NCBI RefSeq assembly: GCF_026210795.1 | Contig: NC_089443.1 | Span: 4,836,001-4,900,000, forward strand | Reading direction: 5' to 3' | DNA from: Rhizophagus irregularis | Lineage: Eukaryota > Glomeromycota > Glomeromycetes > Glomerales > Glomeraceae | Length of the DNA: 64,000 bases | In this document: one piece after another, positions 1 to 12,302 of the stretch | Layout of the letters: the number at the start of each line of letters is the position of its first letter | Position numbering within the stretch: the stretch's first letter is position 1 | Translations under genes and position numbers: made by a program | The notes under the pieces: generated by a model | Databases searched by the model: none | Told to the model about the DNA's origin: nothing | The model's input: the letters and a program-made list of their open reading frames with translations, nothing else

Positions 1-647
1 ATTCTTGTTTGGTGTATATGGACATTGGTATCTTTCGCTTACACGATGTTTAACGTGTTCCTACCTAAATATCTTGAGAGCTTGGGCTTAGATAATGGTG
101 AAAGTGATTCATTGATGCAAGATGTTTTGAAAGATTACGTCGTATATTCACTGTGCGGTGTTCCAGGATCTTTAGCTGCAGCATGGTTAATTGAAACTGT
201 TCTTGGTCGTATTGGCACTATGTCAATCGCAACATTTGGCACTGCATTATCTGTGTTCCTTTTCTCGGTCGTTAAATCACATTCTAGTGAAATAATCTCT
301 TCAGCTATGGTTAGCTTTTTGGCCACATTGAATTACGCAGTTATTTATGGATATACCCCAGAAGTTTTTGAATCAAAAGTAAGGGGTACAGCTTGTGGTA
401 TAGCTTCAGCTTTTGGAAGAGTGTAAGTTATTTTCCTATATTTATTTTACAATTTTTTCTTTTTTCTCTTTTTCTCTTTAATCTTATCTGCTTTTATTTT
501 AGTGCGGGTATAATCGCTCCAATGGTGACAGGCTTACTCCTTTCAATTAGCGTATCTGTACCATTATACGTTTCCGCATTATTATTTACGATATCTGGTG
601 TTTGTATGGTTTTGTTACCCATCGAGACTAAAGGGAGACAAGCTTGA
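1..647 (+). CDS. MFS transporter, SV2/sugar-transporter-like (3' part, 2 exons)
   Basis: This is the C-terminal part of a polytopic plasma-membrane or organelle transporter of the major facilitator superfamily; the 5' end lies before the window. Exon 1..422 is read in frame 1 and joins exon 503..647 across an 80 bp intron (donor GTAAGT at 423, acceptor TTTTAG at 502). The join reads GIASAFGRVAGIIAPM, an unbroken helix. Several hydrophobic segments follow one another, and an acidic-basic VFESKVRGTACGI stretch before the eleventh-helix region resembles the conserved cytoplasmic loop of SV2/sugar-porter-type MFS proteins. The protein ends ETKGRQA, like the ETKG terminus of many sugar porters. 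Substrate cannot be inferred. The family call is fairly sure; the subfamily is a resemblance only. Confidence 0.85.
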
Positions 648-931
648 TGAGGCAAACATGAATTAAATAAATACAATTATTAAACCAATTAAATCGATGA
701 AATAAATATATTGTCTTACTATTTAATTATTTGTTTTTGTATTCAGAATTTTACTTTAATAAAAGATAACTGATAAATATATATATTTTTATTATATTAA
801 TATTAACAATGTATATATAATCACATGATCGTGAGATTAAACATGCAGTGTGTCGTAACACAAGATTCAAGTCAACAACCACAGCCATAATACATACTAA
901 CGATCACTTTTTGTCACAAAATACAAGAGCA

Positions 932-3900
932 ATGAATGTAGATAAGCTTTTTAACATTCCCTCTAGTTCCATTCCTAGTGGAAAAAACAAAAGGAAACTT
1001 ACAGCGAATCCAAATATTGAAGTACTTAAAGCAGTGCGTCAAAAAACTAATCCCGAAGAACTTGAAGAAACTTCCGATTTTGTAACTGGGAATAAAGATT
1101 TCAAAACTTCACAGCCTGTTCCATCAAAAAGTGCTCTTGCCACCTCTAGTTCTTCGAAAGGAAAGGGTAAAGCCGTACAAATATCTGATGAAGTGGAAGA
1201 ACAAGAATATTATATTGACGATTATGAAGAATACGAAAGTGATTTAGAAGAGTTAGAAGAGGAAGAAGGTGGAAGATTTTATGGAGGTGGATTAACTGAA
1301 GAGCAAAAAAGAATTTTAGATTTAGTTGATCAGGTTGATATTGAGGAGGTTTGTATTTAATTATTTAAGGATTTCTTTCTTTTATTTTTTGTTTAATATA
1401 TAAGTAAGTTATTAATTAATTTATATTTTCGAATTTCCAAGCCAGAAAATTTAGACTTAGCCGGAGTGCGTAAAATGATTCTGAAGTTTGAAAAAGCCAT
1501 ACGTAAAAATCAAGAACTTCGCGTTAAATACCCTGATGATCCGACAAAGTAAGTTTTGACTTTTTACGCGTCATATATAATAAAAATCATTAATAAATAG
1601 CTATATAATATATTTCATTTAGATTTATGGAATCAGAAGCGGACCTTGATGAAGAAATTAAACATTTATTAACTCTTACTGAAGTACCTGATCTGTACCC
1701 TCAGATAGTTCAATTGGGAGCTGTAGATTTAATTGTGTCACTTTTAAGTCATGAGAATACAGATATTACTATTGATGCGATAGAATTGCTGAATGAATTG
1801 ACAGATGAAGATGTTGTAGCAGAACATGAAGAAGGTGCTATAAAAATTTTTATTGATGCATTGGTAATATTATTATTCTTTATAAGGTATGGTTGTTTTG
1901 GCGCCAATTGTATTTTTTTAATTTAATAATTTAAATTACTTTTCTTTTATTAGCTTGAACATCAATTATTGGAACTTTTAGTCCAGAATCTAAGTAGATT
2001 AGATGAAGAGGAACCTGCTGATAAACAAGGAGTTTTTAACACACTTGGTATATGCCTTTTTTTTTTATGAAAAAGGATCATCATTTAATAGTTACAACAT
2101 ATTTAGGTAATATTAAAATTAATTAAAATTAGGTATAATTGAAAATTTAACATCATTTGATCCTGCAATATCTGAGAGAATTGTTAGAGATACAAATTTA
2201 TTACAATGGATGCTTAACAGAATTAGGGTCAAAGTGTTTGATTCTAATAAACAGTATTGTAGTGAGTTATTGGCAATTTTATTGCAAAATAGTCGAGGTA
2301 TTATTTATTTTTAAAGTATTATATTTTTTTAAATAGTTTATCTACACAACTAATTATTTCATTATTCCTTTAGTTAACAGATTAAAACTTGGAGAGTTGG
2401 GTGGTGTTGATGTTCTATTACAAGTCTTGAACGTATGGGCTTTTTTAAATTGCAAATTTTGTTTTTTTTTTATTATAAGCAAAATTCCTGAATTAAAAAT
2501 TTCTTTACTTTCTATAAAGTCTTATAAACGTAAAGATCCAAAGGATGCCGATGAAACAGAGATGATGGAGAATTATTTTGATGCTCTATGTTTAGTATTA
2601 GAGGAACCAGAAATCAAACAAAAATTTTTGGAAGGTGAAGGGGTTGAACTGATGTTGATTATGATGAAGTAGGTTTTTTGTATTTATAAACTCGAATAAA
2701 AAGCAAATGCCTTCTAATACGTGATAAAATATTAAATATTAGAGAGAAGATGATGTCTCGTATGCGTTCCATAAAAGTGTTAGATCATGCGTTGTCAACA
2801 CCAATGGGATTAAGGAATTGTGAGCGGTTTGTAGAGATATTCGGACTTAAAACACTCTTTGCTGCTTTTATGCGTAAGGTAAATATATATATTAGGTATA
2901 TTTGATATCAATAACCTGTAATATTTGGTTTAGCCAGATATTTCCTGCATCATTTTGACGTAATTAAAATTTTCAATCAACGTAAGGATTATATGAACCT
3001 CCGAGTATAGGGTTAATAATAATAGTTTATAAAGAAATAGATCAGATAATCCTGCGAATTATAACAATTTCGATATGATTTGATTTATAATTATTTGTTT
3101 GTTATTATAGGGCTTAAAAAAACTCAAAAAAAATTATAAAACATTCACCGAATTTGAAGAAGAAGGTAATTAAGTTTTTTTAATATAGTTATTTCTTCGG
3201 TTAATTGGCGATTAATTTCGCTCACAGCTGATAATTTTTAGAACATATCATGGGAATAATTATTTCCTTATTAAAAAACCTTCCACCTGATAGTGAAGCT
3301 CGAATGCGGTTAATAAATAAATTTATTGAAGACAATTACGAGAAGGTGGACAGATTGTTGGAAATTAGAGAAAGTTATGAAGCTAAAGTCGAAAATGTTA
3401 ATAAGGAGATTGAAGAAGAGAAAGAGGTACATGCAATTATTTTTAAAATTTTTTTACCACAGGTTAATCTTGGTTAAGTATTCCATTTATTTAGACATTA
3501 GACGGCGATGATAGTGAGATGGAAGAGCTTTACCTAAGACGACGATTGGATGGGGGCTTATTTACTTTACAACTCGTTGATCTTACAATTGCGTGGATTT
3601 GTTTCGAGGACTCTGCGGTACGTGATTATTTTTATAATAAACAATTACTTAATACTAGTTTTAGTAATAATCATAATAGTCGTAGTATGTTAGCGCTGAT
3701 GATAACAATTATTGTTATTTTTGTGAACAATGATTACATGATGTAATGCAACTACCGCATTGTGTAACATTAAATCTTTAATTCCTTTTTGGAATTACAG
3801 ATCAAAGAACATGTAAGCATTCTTCTAAATCGGACAGGACGTAGCTTATCTAATGTAAAGACTATTTTAGAAGGTAAGACCTTTTCATTCTTTGTCTGCT

Positions 3901-4187
3901 ACTCTTTTTTTAATTTGCTATTCCCCTAATTCGGAATTTCTTTATTTTTGCTGTATTCCAATTTTGGAAATCATTTGCAATTTCATTGTAACACTACAGA
4001 TTATTTTAAAAACATGGGCGATGTCGATCAGATTGAGGCTGAAAATCGGGGTTCCAGTGAAAATGTCAAAGAATCGATGGAAATAGACAACGAATTACCA
4101 GTGGCAACAAAGACAGATGATGATACTTTAAAGGAGAGATCATTAAAAGAAAAACGGATTGTTGAAATGTTGATAGGTTCATTATAA
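932..4187 (+). CDS. CTNNBL1: Beta-catenin-like protein 1 (CTNNBL1), 13 exons
   Basis: Nuclear armadillo-repeat protein. In animals it associates with the Prp19/CDC5L spliceosome complex. Exons that keep frame: 932-1348, 1442-1548, 1623-1863, 1954-2047, 2133-2297, 2374-2432, 2520-2668, 2743-2878, 3111-3165, 3242-3426, 3495-3617, 3801-3873, 4000-4187, giving 663 residues (the human protein has 563). I recognise the family by blocks in order: KKxxL/MILKFEKAIRKNQELR, FMESEADLDEEI, a GVDVLLQVL armadillo helix, DETEMMENYFDAL, SIKVLDHAL, a NKFIEDNYEKVDRLLE block, and EELYLRRRLDGGLFTLQ. The start at 932 (MNVDKLF) resembles the family start; an in-frame GTG further upstream (848) is not needed. Residues about 60-140 are acidic and low in complexity, with a KR-rich NLS-like KNKRKL near residue 17. 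The tail after DYFKN is longer than in animals. Confidence 0.95.
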
Positions 4188-5085
4188 AAGATAAAATACA
4201 CTTTCTTTCAAATTAGAAGTTTGTTTTATTTTAGTAATCTCAGAATATTCTTTATAATTTATTTTTTACACTTATATTGAATATGTTTCAGGTGTAACCA
4301 AATAAAAATTTTATTTTACATTGTAAAGTTTAATTCATATAAGGTTAATAATAATAAATTTTAGCTTATTGATTGGATAATGACGACATTAAATAATTTA
4401 TAAATGTTCCACATTATAAGAAAATTGGATTAATGATTGGTGGTTAAAAATGATTAGCATATTTCAAGAGTTTGAAGTTTCATTCGTGCAACATTGTGCA
4501 ATTCCGAAATCGCTAAAGAAAGGAATTAAATCGACTAATGGTGCGTTTATGTATTCTCTTTTTGGTATTGATATTCATGCCTTTGTCAATGTCCGACGTC
4601 TTTGTTAACCATGCTACTCCATGTTTTCCAATCTAGTAAACAAGCAACTGTTCATCCAAAAATGGCCATTTCTATAACTAGACAACAAGTTAGATTGGTG
4701 TACCTACCGAATTTTATACTTTAAAATGGCTTCAAAAAAGCGTTGATCAATTTTCTTTCTTTCTTTTAAACTCATTAAAAAGGCGCTCTTTATCTGAATG
4801 ATACCGGAGAATTAGGGATAACTTTTTTTGGTGGTTAATAAAGACTTGAATTTTTAACGCAATTCATAAAAAAAACTTCCAAAAAAGCTTTCCTTCTTTT
4901 CAATTGTCATATTTTCTAAAATTCGCTTTTACCCTTTCCATTGAAACTCTCATTTTTTTTCGAATTGTAATATATTTTTCACGCTGGCGTGCGCGCTTTT
5001 AATTTAGATATTAAATTTTTTTGTTTTGTTCGAGAATTTCTTGTTAATATTACGTTCAAAACTTTTGTACAGATAGCTTTTAACC
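4188..5085. other. Intergenic region between CTNNBL1 and the RING ligase gene
   Basis: About 0.9 kb of AT-rich DNA. It contains short pyrimidine-rich runs near 4740-4980 just before the next gene, which may belong to its promoter, but no clear TATA box, gene or repeat is seen. Confidence 0.6.
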
Positions 5086-6521
5086 ATGACTCGCTTCACG
5101 CCTGCAAAATTTTTCCCTTTTCTCCTGTTATTCATATTTTGCGCCACAGTCCTCGCTGGTCCAACCCTGCATGAGGATACAATATATGTTAGTGATGCTA
5201 CTTCAGATCTCAATTCTGCTGATGTAGAAAAAACAGCAGATGGAAAACCATCTGAAGGAGTTGACTATACTGAAGATAATGCAAATTTACAACAACTAGT
5301 AGATACACCAGAACCCTCAGCCAACGTTAAGGTATGTAGAATGGGATTGACTTCAATAAATGTCTTTATATTTCGAATTTTAATAATAATTCAATTATTA
5401 GGGCTTATTGTACAACCCTGGTGATGCTTGCACTATGATAACCTCTCCAACAAATATTCCAAAATCCTTAATGAATCAACGTATTGCTCTCATCAAACAA
5501 AATAGCTCTTGTTCAATTTACGATCAGATTAATGCTGTTCAAAATGATGGTGTGATTGGTGCGGTTTATTATGGCGATGGTACTACACCTACTACACCTA
5601 CATCATCAAAACCCAGTATAAAAATTCCAGTATTTAAAATCAATAAGGAAAAAGGTGATAATTTAATGAACAAACTTAATGAATTTGCAGCAACCGAAGG
5701 TTCTACAAAAATGGTCAGAGTTATTATGTTACCTTCTTCAGGTTCATTTGGTGGTGGTTGGCAAATTGCGATAATCGTTATTGGAGCTATACTTGCTGCT
5801 TCGTTCTTGGTGTCTGGTGAATATATTTAAAGATATTTATTAATGTTTTTTTTACGTATCTTGTTGAGGAACTAATTTGTTCTGATTTAATTTCTTTTTT
5901 TTCTTAGTATTGATTCATTGCCGCTTATATCAACTTAGACGTCGTGAACGAAATTTGATGATTGCTCAACATGAAGCTAATGTAAATTCCAAATTAAAAG
6001 TTTTCACCTTAGAAAAATCCGTATTGAAAACTTTCCCCACCAAGGTCTATAGTAAACAACTCGACAGATCAGTTGCCACTTCCGATTCTTCCAAATCAGC
6101 GACCATTTCTGAAGTTTGTTCTATTTGTTTAGAAGAACTTGTTGATGGTGAAACTTTAAGAGAGTTACCATGTTCTCATTTGTATCATATGGAATGTGTT
6201 GATAAATGGCTTACAACAAAATCATCACATTGTCCTCTTTGTAAGCAAGATGCTACTCCACCCGAAATTGCCGAAAAACGTGAGAAAAAATATGCTCACG
6301 CAATTCAAGTTCAAGATAGGCTTAATAATATTTATGATACTTCAAATGAGGCTAGGAATACCGGCGGTAGTTCCTCAACATTTTCAAGAATTTTGGATAT
6401 GTTTGGCTATGGAGGTTCAGGTCGGGAATCTCAATCTCGCGTGAGACCCACTGGTGGAAATCTCTTCGCTATTCAAGAACTTCCTCCCGTTCATCACGAC
6501 AACTTAAATCGTATTGTATAA
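5086..6521 (+). CDS. PA-TM-RING E3 ubiquitin ligase (RNF13/RNF167-like)
   Basis: Membrane-anchored E3 ligase of the PA-TM-RING type, expected in endosomal or vacuolar membranes with the RING in the cytosol. Three exons keep frame: 5086-5331, 5402-5816, 5908-6521, giving 424 residues. Residues 1-24 form a signal peptide (hydrophobic core FLLLFIFCATVLA). A luminal protease-associated (PA) domain lies at roughly 85-190, with NPGDAC, CSIYDQI and the core DGVIGAVYYGDG. One transmembrane helix spans about 202-225 (start WQIAIIVIGA) and is followed by the basic stop-transfer RLYQLRRRERN; the second intron falls inside this helix. A RING-H2 finger has all eight ligands: C291, C294, C309, H311, H314, C317, C329, C332, with the W of DKWL in place. 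The C-terminal tail is Ser/Gly-rich. The substrate is unknown. Confidence 0.93.
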
Positions 6522-7608
6522 TAGAATTCAAAAAGAAATACGAAGAGATTTCATCACATAAGGGAATTCATAGTAACAAATCCTCTGTTATATATATATA
6601 CATTCATCACCATCCTTCACTTTCCGCACATGTACAAAGTTATCATGAATTCCCAATTCTACTAGACGCATTTTCATGAAAACCCTGCATTTTTTTTATA
6701 CATTCCGCATTGTTATTCATTTTTGCATTTTTACCATACTTTTTTTTGCATTTACGCTCATATTTTGCATTCAATCACATACATATACATTCATAGATTT
6801 TAAATATATATACTAGCATTCGTGTACATGACTTTTATCTTTGTTATAGATTATATACAATTTTTTGCATTCATTTACACGGTATATACAACATTCGCAT
6901 TTTCTTCATCTACATTTTCATATGGTTTATGATCATTTTATTTGGGTTTTCACATTCTTCAACTCTTCACAATATCACTATATATATATTTTTTTCCAAT
7001 TTCAATTTTCTTCTGTAGTTATTTTCATATTATACCCTTATCCTTCATATCTCCTAAAAAATTCGGTTGTTTCATTGAATTTTTCTTAATTTCGAACTCC
7101 TTCTCTTTCATTACTTCCACGTACTCCTTTTAAGTTGAAAATTTTATTTTTCTTCTTATATATTTATGTATAACTTACTTTCATTTTTGTATTTTTTTAT
7201 TAAAGGAATCCCTTTTATTCGTTAAATCTTTGTAAAAAGTGATTAAAAAAAATTTAAATATATTAATTATATATTATCATTTAAAATTGAATTGTGTAAA
7301 ATGTTATCTTTGACCATAGATATAATCTACTATACTGTATATACTGTAAATGTGCGTATTTGTTTTAATCGAGTTTATCTGTTATGATCAAGATCATCAC
7401 ACTTTTCGCTTTCATACAAGATTATGGGGAAATAGTTAGTTACTGCGGATGTGATTATAATTCTGAAACATACTGCAATCAAATTATTTGTTGCACAAAT
7501 TACGCCTTTCAGCAATCAATCGTTGTGTAGATAAAAGCATGTTTTGGTTTTTCTTCAAGAAATTTTCTCAACCTACTCTTGAATCATTTTTTAATTACTA
7601 TATAAAAT
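6522..7608. other. Intergenic, AT-rich
   Basis: About 1.1 kb between two + strand genes. It is rich in TTTTTCAT and CATTCATCA-like pyrimidine stretches and holds no convincing reading frame; the open stretches at 6865-7133 are low-complexity Phe/Ser/Ile. A TATATATA run at 6590 could be part of the 3' UTR. Confidence 0.6.
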
Positions 7609-8826
7609 ATGGAACTTTTAATAAATGAATTAGAAAAACCTAAAAAGTGTAATGATGAAAAGAATGATCCTATAACAGTATTTCTTGCGGTTTTTATTGC
7701 GATTGGTATCTTAGTTAGTTACTTACCGCAGGTAGTTCTATAAAAAAAAACAATTTTTATTTTAAAAAATTTTTTAATAAAAATATTAATATATTTTTTT
7801 AAAATTCTTCAATAGCATTATAAAATTTTTAGTACCAAGTCTAGTGAGGGGATTAGTCCATTATTTCTTCTGTTGGGTGCTATTTCAATGACATGTAGTT
7901 ATTTCAATATTTTAATTTTGCAATTTAATGAATTTGGTTGTTGTAAAAATGTGGTATGTAATTAAGCTTGTTATCTTTATGCGTTTTTATATAAAATTGA
8001 TTTATTTTTCTAAAAATCTTTCTATAGTACTCTGCTGGATATTGTTTTGAAAATGTTTTAGGAATTATTCAACTAACAATTCAGTGGTTCTGTTTTACAA
8101 TGATTTTAGTATTATTTATGATATATTTTCCAGATTATAAAAAATATATACCAAATATTAGTCTAGGAAGCGGATATAATAATCTTTCATCAATTTCTTC
8201 ATCATCAAAATATTCTCCGGAATGGAGCCTTTCTCTTCAAGTCACAGCCGCTGTCGCTATTCATTTTATCTTTACACTCATTATTTCTGCTTACCTTTTA
8301 ATATTTGTGGGTGGAGCCAAAGAAGAAAAAGTAACCAGATATTGGGCAGATCTATTAGGAGTCATTTCTTTAATTTTAGCGTCAATTCAATATTTACCTC
8401 AAATTTGGAAAACTTGGAAAAGAAAGGTATGATTATTGAGAACTTTTCGGTGATTGAAGTTGACTCTTCTTGTTAACATTTTTTGTCAATTAGTCTGTTG
8501 GAGCTCTTAGTATTCAAATGATGCTGCTTCAAACTCCAGGTAATTATTCACACTTTATTATTTGTGCATGATCTTATAAGATTTCCTATTTTTTTAACAT
8601 AGCTTCCTTAGGTTCATTCCTTTTCGCTTATTCCCTCGCTTCTAGTCCTGGTACTAGATGGTCAACGTGGATTGTTTTTCTTATAACAGGATGTCTTCAA
8701 GGAACTCTTCTTATTATGTGCATTTGCTGGCATTACAGAGAAAAACATGTTGACGAAGAAATTATTTCCGATGGTCGGGTTATTCCTGATGAACATACTA
8801 GATTGCTTGGTTCTCAAACTAATTAA
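7609..8826 (+). CDS. PQ-loop repeat membrane transporter, 5 exons
   Basis: Seven-helix PQ-loop family protein. Relatives are lysosomal/vacuolar amino acid exporters (yeast Ypq/animal PQLC2) or cystinosin-like; the substrate is not readable here. Exons with continuous frame: 7609-7731, 7816-7953, 8028-8426, 8494-8539, 8603-8826, giving 309 residues. The two diagnostic PQ motifs are present. The first, SYLPQ, lies at the end of exon 1 and continues into HYKIFSTKSSEGISPLFLLLG. The second, QYLPQIWKTWKRKSVGALSI, spans the exon 3/4 junction. Helices between them include CSYFNILILQF and AVAIHFIFTLIISAYLLIF. The C-terminus EEIISDGRVIPDEHTRLLG is hydrophilic, and its DEHTRLL resembles an acidic dileucine sorting signal, which would suit a vacuolar location (inference). 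Confidence 0.9.
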
Positions 8827-9400
8827 AGAGCCAAACAAGAAAAATTCCCATTTTATGTATTTTGTAAGATAGTATTTTAATAGAACGATTTAAGTTTATT
8901 TTAAAGAGGAGGTTTTAGTTTTGCAGTAAATAAATGGTGTAGTTCTGATTTGTAAGAAGGAAATATATTTATGTTTGTATTTTCATTTTTGTCTGGAATA
9001 TATTGCATGTATTATTATTTAGAAACGTAGGATATTATAGAAATACATAACTTGAATTGGAATCAGATTTATTTGACATTGAAAATTTTTATTAAATTTA
9101 TTAAAGATTTTGCATCAAATCTAATTTAATATGTGGCATCGGAAAAACTGTCTTGATCGAGATGATTTAATCATTGGGATCAAACCTCTAATTATTCGTG
9201 ATATAGAACAGATAACATGTGATTATCGGTTAATCTTTGGTACTACTGCTTAAATAGAAATCGTAACCAAATTACTATATTTGATATAATACTATGGTAG
9301 TACAAAATTTTGCATTTTATACTCCGACAACTCCCTTTTTTTTACGTTTAGTTCTGAAATTTATTTGATTTAATTACTAGCATATACAAAATTTTTTAAT
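8827..9400. other. Intergenic region upstream of the kinase
   Basis: About 570 bp, AT-rich. It contains poly-A-site-like AATAAA/ATAAAT strings after the transporter gene (about 8925) and no gene. Confidence 0.5.
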
Positions 9401-11422
9401 ATGGAAAAAAAGCCAAGAAATAAATGGAAATCTGTTGATCCCAACAGAAATCAGGTAATACCAATTCACATTATTACTAATGATATAGTATATTAAATTT
9501 TTTATGGTTAAAAAATAATAATAAGGTTTTGATTATTAAAAGCGCTATGTTACAACTACTGAATTAGAAGATGCGGATGAAAGAGCGATTTATATGAAAG
9601 ATTTATATAAAAGAAAACAAGTATATGGAATATGTGGGGAATGTAATGAACCTGGCACTGGACAAAATTGGTGTCAACCTTGTAATGCTAAAAGATTTGA
9701 GGATAACTTTAAAAATTGGACTAGTGGAAATAAAGATATTGATAAAGTTATACAGGAATCACAACTTAATGCTGTACATTTTAAAAAATTTCTTGAATGG
9801 ATACCTTTTGAAAAATTTCAAAATATCACTTATGTTGCAAAAGGTGGTTTTGGTAAAATATATTCTGCTGAATGGCCTGAAGGAATTAGCGAATATTGGG
9901 ATATTGAAAATCAAAAATGGCATAAAATTACAGATTTGAAAGTTGCATTGAAAAGTTTGGATAACTCTTCTGATATATGTTCAGACTTTTTAAATGAAGT
10001 AACTTAAATTTACTTTGTTACTTTTCGAATTATTATTTACATTTATTTATTAACTAAATTTTTTATTTTAACAATAGATTAAATCTCATCTTGAGATTTT
10101 TCTTTATGATACTATTCAATGTTTTGGAGTAACTCAAGATCCAAATACTAAAGATTATATGATGGTTTTATATTATTGTAGTAATGGGAATTTAAGAAAT
10201 TTTTTGAATAAATATAGATCGAAAAATTATTTAAGTTATGAATTAAAAATTGATAAATTACTACAAATTGCAAGAGGACTTCTTGATATTCATAATGCCG
10301 GAAAAGTTCATAAAGATTTTCATCCAGGTAATATACTGTTTAGTCATAAAAATTTACCATTTATAAGTGATTTAGGAATGTGCCGACCAGCAAATAAGTA
10401 TTCAGATCAAAAGGAAAGGATTTATGGAGTACTACCATACGTGGCACCAGAAGTTTTACGTGGACATCATTATACAAAAGCAGCAGATATTTACTCATTT
10501 GGAATAATAATGAATGAGTTTCTTTCTGAAGAAACGCCTTATAGTAATATTTCTTTTGATGGGTTTTTAGCTATTAAAATATGTCAAGGATATAGACCAG
10601 AAATTTCTAAAAATATACCACAATTACTTGCAGATATAATAATTAAATGTTGGGATGCTGAAATAAAAAATAGACCAACCACTAAAGAGTTGTATCAGAT
10701 ATTAAAAAAATGGAATGAAGAAAAAAGAGATAATGAAACTGTAATTTATTCTCAATTAAAAGAATGTAATGAAATTGGAAAAAAAAATTTTGAAAGTAGA
10801 TTATCCAAAAATACTCAATCACATTCGCAAGCAATTTATACTAGTAAACTTTTAAATTTTAAAAATCTTCCAAAACCAGTAAACTCTTCAAATTTATCAT
10901 CTTTTCAATTTAATTTAGGTAATTTAACTTAATTTTTACTTTAATTATAAAATCCATTTTATATTATTAATTTATTTTTTTATTTGTTTATTTTTTAATA
11001 GATATTAATAATATTCCTTCATTATCAATTTTGGAAATTCCAAGTAAATACTTTCTTAATTATTATTATCTTAATTATTTTATTTATATTTAGTAGTAAT
11101 TAAAATATATTATATAATGTATAGCTTCAGAATGCTTAGATCTTCAATTAAATGAATCAGGTAAATTATTAATTATTTGTTTCTTATTTAATTTATATAA
11201 AATTTATTAAGATAATAAAAATAATATTAATTAAATTTTTTTTTTTATAAATTTTATATAATGTATAGCTTTAGAATGCCTAGATCTTCAATTAAATGAA
11301 TCAGGTAAATTATTAATTATTTGTTTCTTATTTAATTTATATAAAATTTATTAAGATAATAAAAAATAATACTAATTAAATAATTTTTTTTTTTTATAAA
11401 TTAAGCAAATTTAAACAACTGA
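9401..11422 (+). CDS. Protein kinase (tyrosine-kinase-like group, lineage-expanded family)
   Basis: Predicted cytosolic kinase. Frame-consistent exons: 9401-9454, 9543-9998, 10078-10918, 11002-11043, 11125-11160, 11269-11304, 11406-11422, giving 493 residues. A zinc-binding segment comes first (CGEC at 49-52, CQPC at 62-65), then NWTSGNKDIDK, a family signature. The kinase domain has a glycine loop KGGFGKIY (about 118-125), VALK lysine 155, catalytic HKDFHPGN (248-255, Asp250), metal-binding DLG instead of DFG (Asp268), APE at 293-295, DIYSFG and a final RPT arginine. All catalytic residues are present, so it is probably active. A Ser/Asn-rich C-terminal tail is assembled from mini-exons, two of them duplicates. 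If exon 3 is not spliced at 10919, translation stops at 10932 instead, so the tail is a prediction. Confidence 0.88.
11112..11400 (+). repeat. Tandem duplication of a kinase tail exon plus intron (144 bp period)
   Basis: Two copies of about 144 bp each contain the same 36 nt exon (11125-11160 and 11269-11304) with its acceptor TATAG, donor GTAAAT and the following intron. The exons encode SECLDLQLNE- and LECLDLQLNE-like peptides. Each exon is flanked by phase-1 introns, so duplication adds 12 residues without a frameshift. Confidence 0.85.
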
Positions 11423-11690
11423 AAAATACTGGTTTTATATTAATTACAAATTTTGCAAATCTTTAGATTTTTTAGTTTGGTAAAATTTAAGAGTTATTAA
11501 ATTATTAATTTATATTTTTTACATTTTTTTTTATTTGTATTATTTATATTTTTATTATGTTTTTTTACATTATTTTCTTTCTTTTATTTTACACTATTTT
11601 TTTGACTTTTTTTACATTATACAGTATTTCTATCTTTTCTTAATAAAATATGGCTTATATATTTTATACCTAAAATAATAGATAAAATTA

Positions 11691-11957
11691 AGAAAATTTC
11701 TAAGTTTACATGGGGTGTTTGTACACGGGTCATATAAATATAATTTTTAATAGACTAATTTTTTGTTTTTTAATTTGAAATTGAATGCTACCGACATTAT
11801 ACTCTTTGACTTTTATTCTTATTATATTACATATAAATATATGTATTTTCACCTGCTCTGTAAGTTTACTTAAGGCATTAAAGAAGGTTTTGAATGCTGT
11901 TTTTAATCTACTAATATGACCCGTGTTTAAACACCCCGTGTACAAATAGAAATTGCC
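11691..11957 (-). mobile_element. hAT-type MITE, family A, copy 1 (267 bp)
   Basis: Its ends are inverted: AGAAAATTTCTAAGTTTAC on the left and GTACAAATAGAAATTGCC on the right. Inner conserved blocks GGGGTGTTTGTACACGGGTC and GACCCGTGTTTAAACACC follow. It is nearly the reverse complement of the copy at 62064-62331. The left 8 bp flank is TAAAATTA. The right flank begins TAAA and is then interrupted by the element at 11962; removing that element restores TAAAATTA, an 8 bp target duplication typical of hAT. Confidence 0.8.
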
Positions 11958-12302
11958 TAAACATCAGGAAGTCACGGGAAAAATGTTCATCAAATGTATA
12001 TCGGTCACTTGATGTACATCATAAAGAAACGCTGAACATCAGACCCTGCAATGTACTACCGATGTCACAATATTCGATGTGCATCACCTAATTTTAATGT
12101 CCATTAACGATGTACATTATTTTAAAGATAATAAACATCATATCGAATTTATATAAATTATGTTAATGATATGACAATACTAAATATTACTGAATTTATT
12201 TTATTAAAATACACTATAACAATCTATTCTATTATAACCGTAAAAGAAAACAAAAAAAAGACAGTAGGCCTCGTTAAATTAACCAAATACTGCAGGAGAT
12301 CT

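Noticed and set aside
848-931. Possible earlier GTG start for CTNNBL1.
   Set aside because: GTG is not a usual fungal start, and MNVDKLF at 932 matches the family N-terminus.
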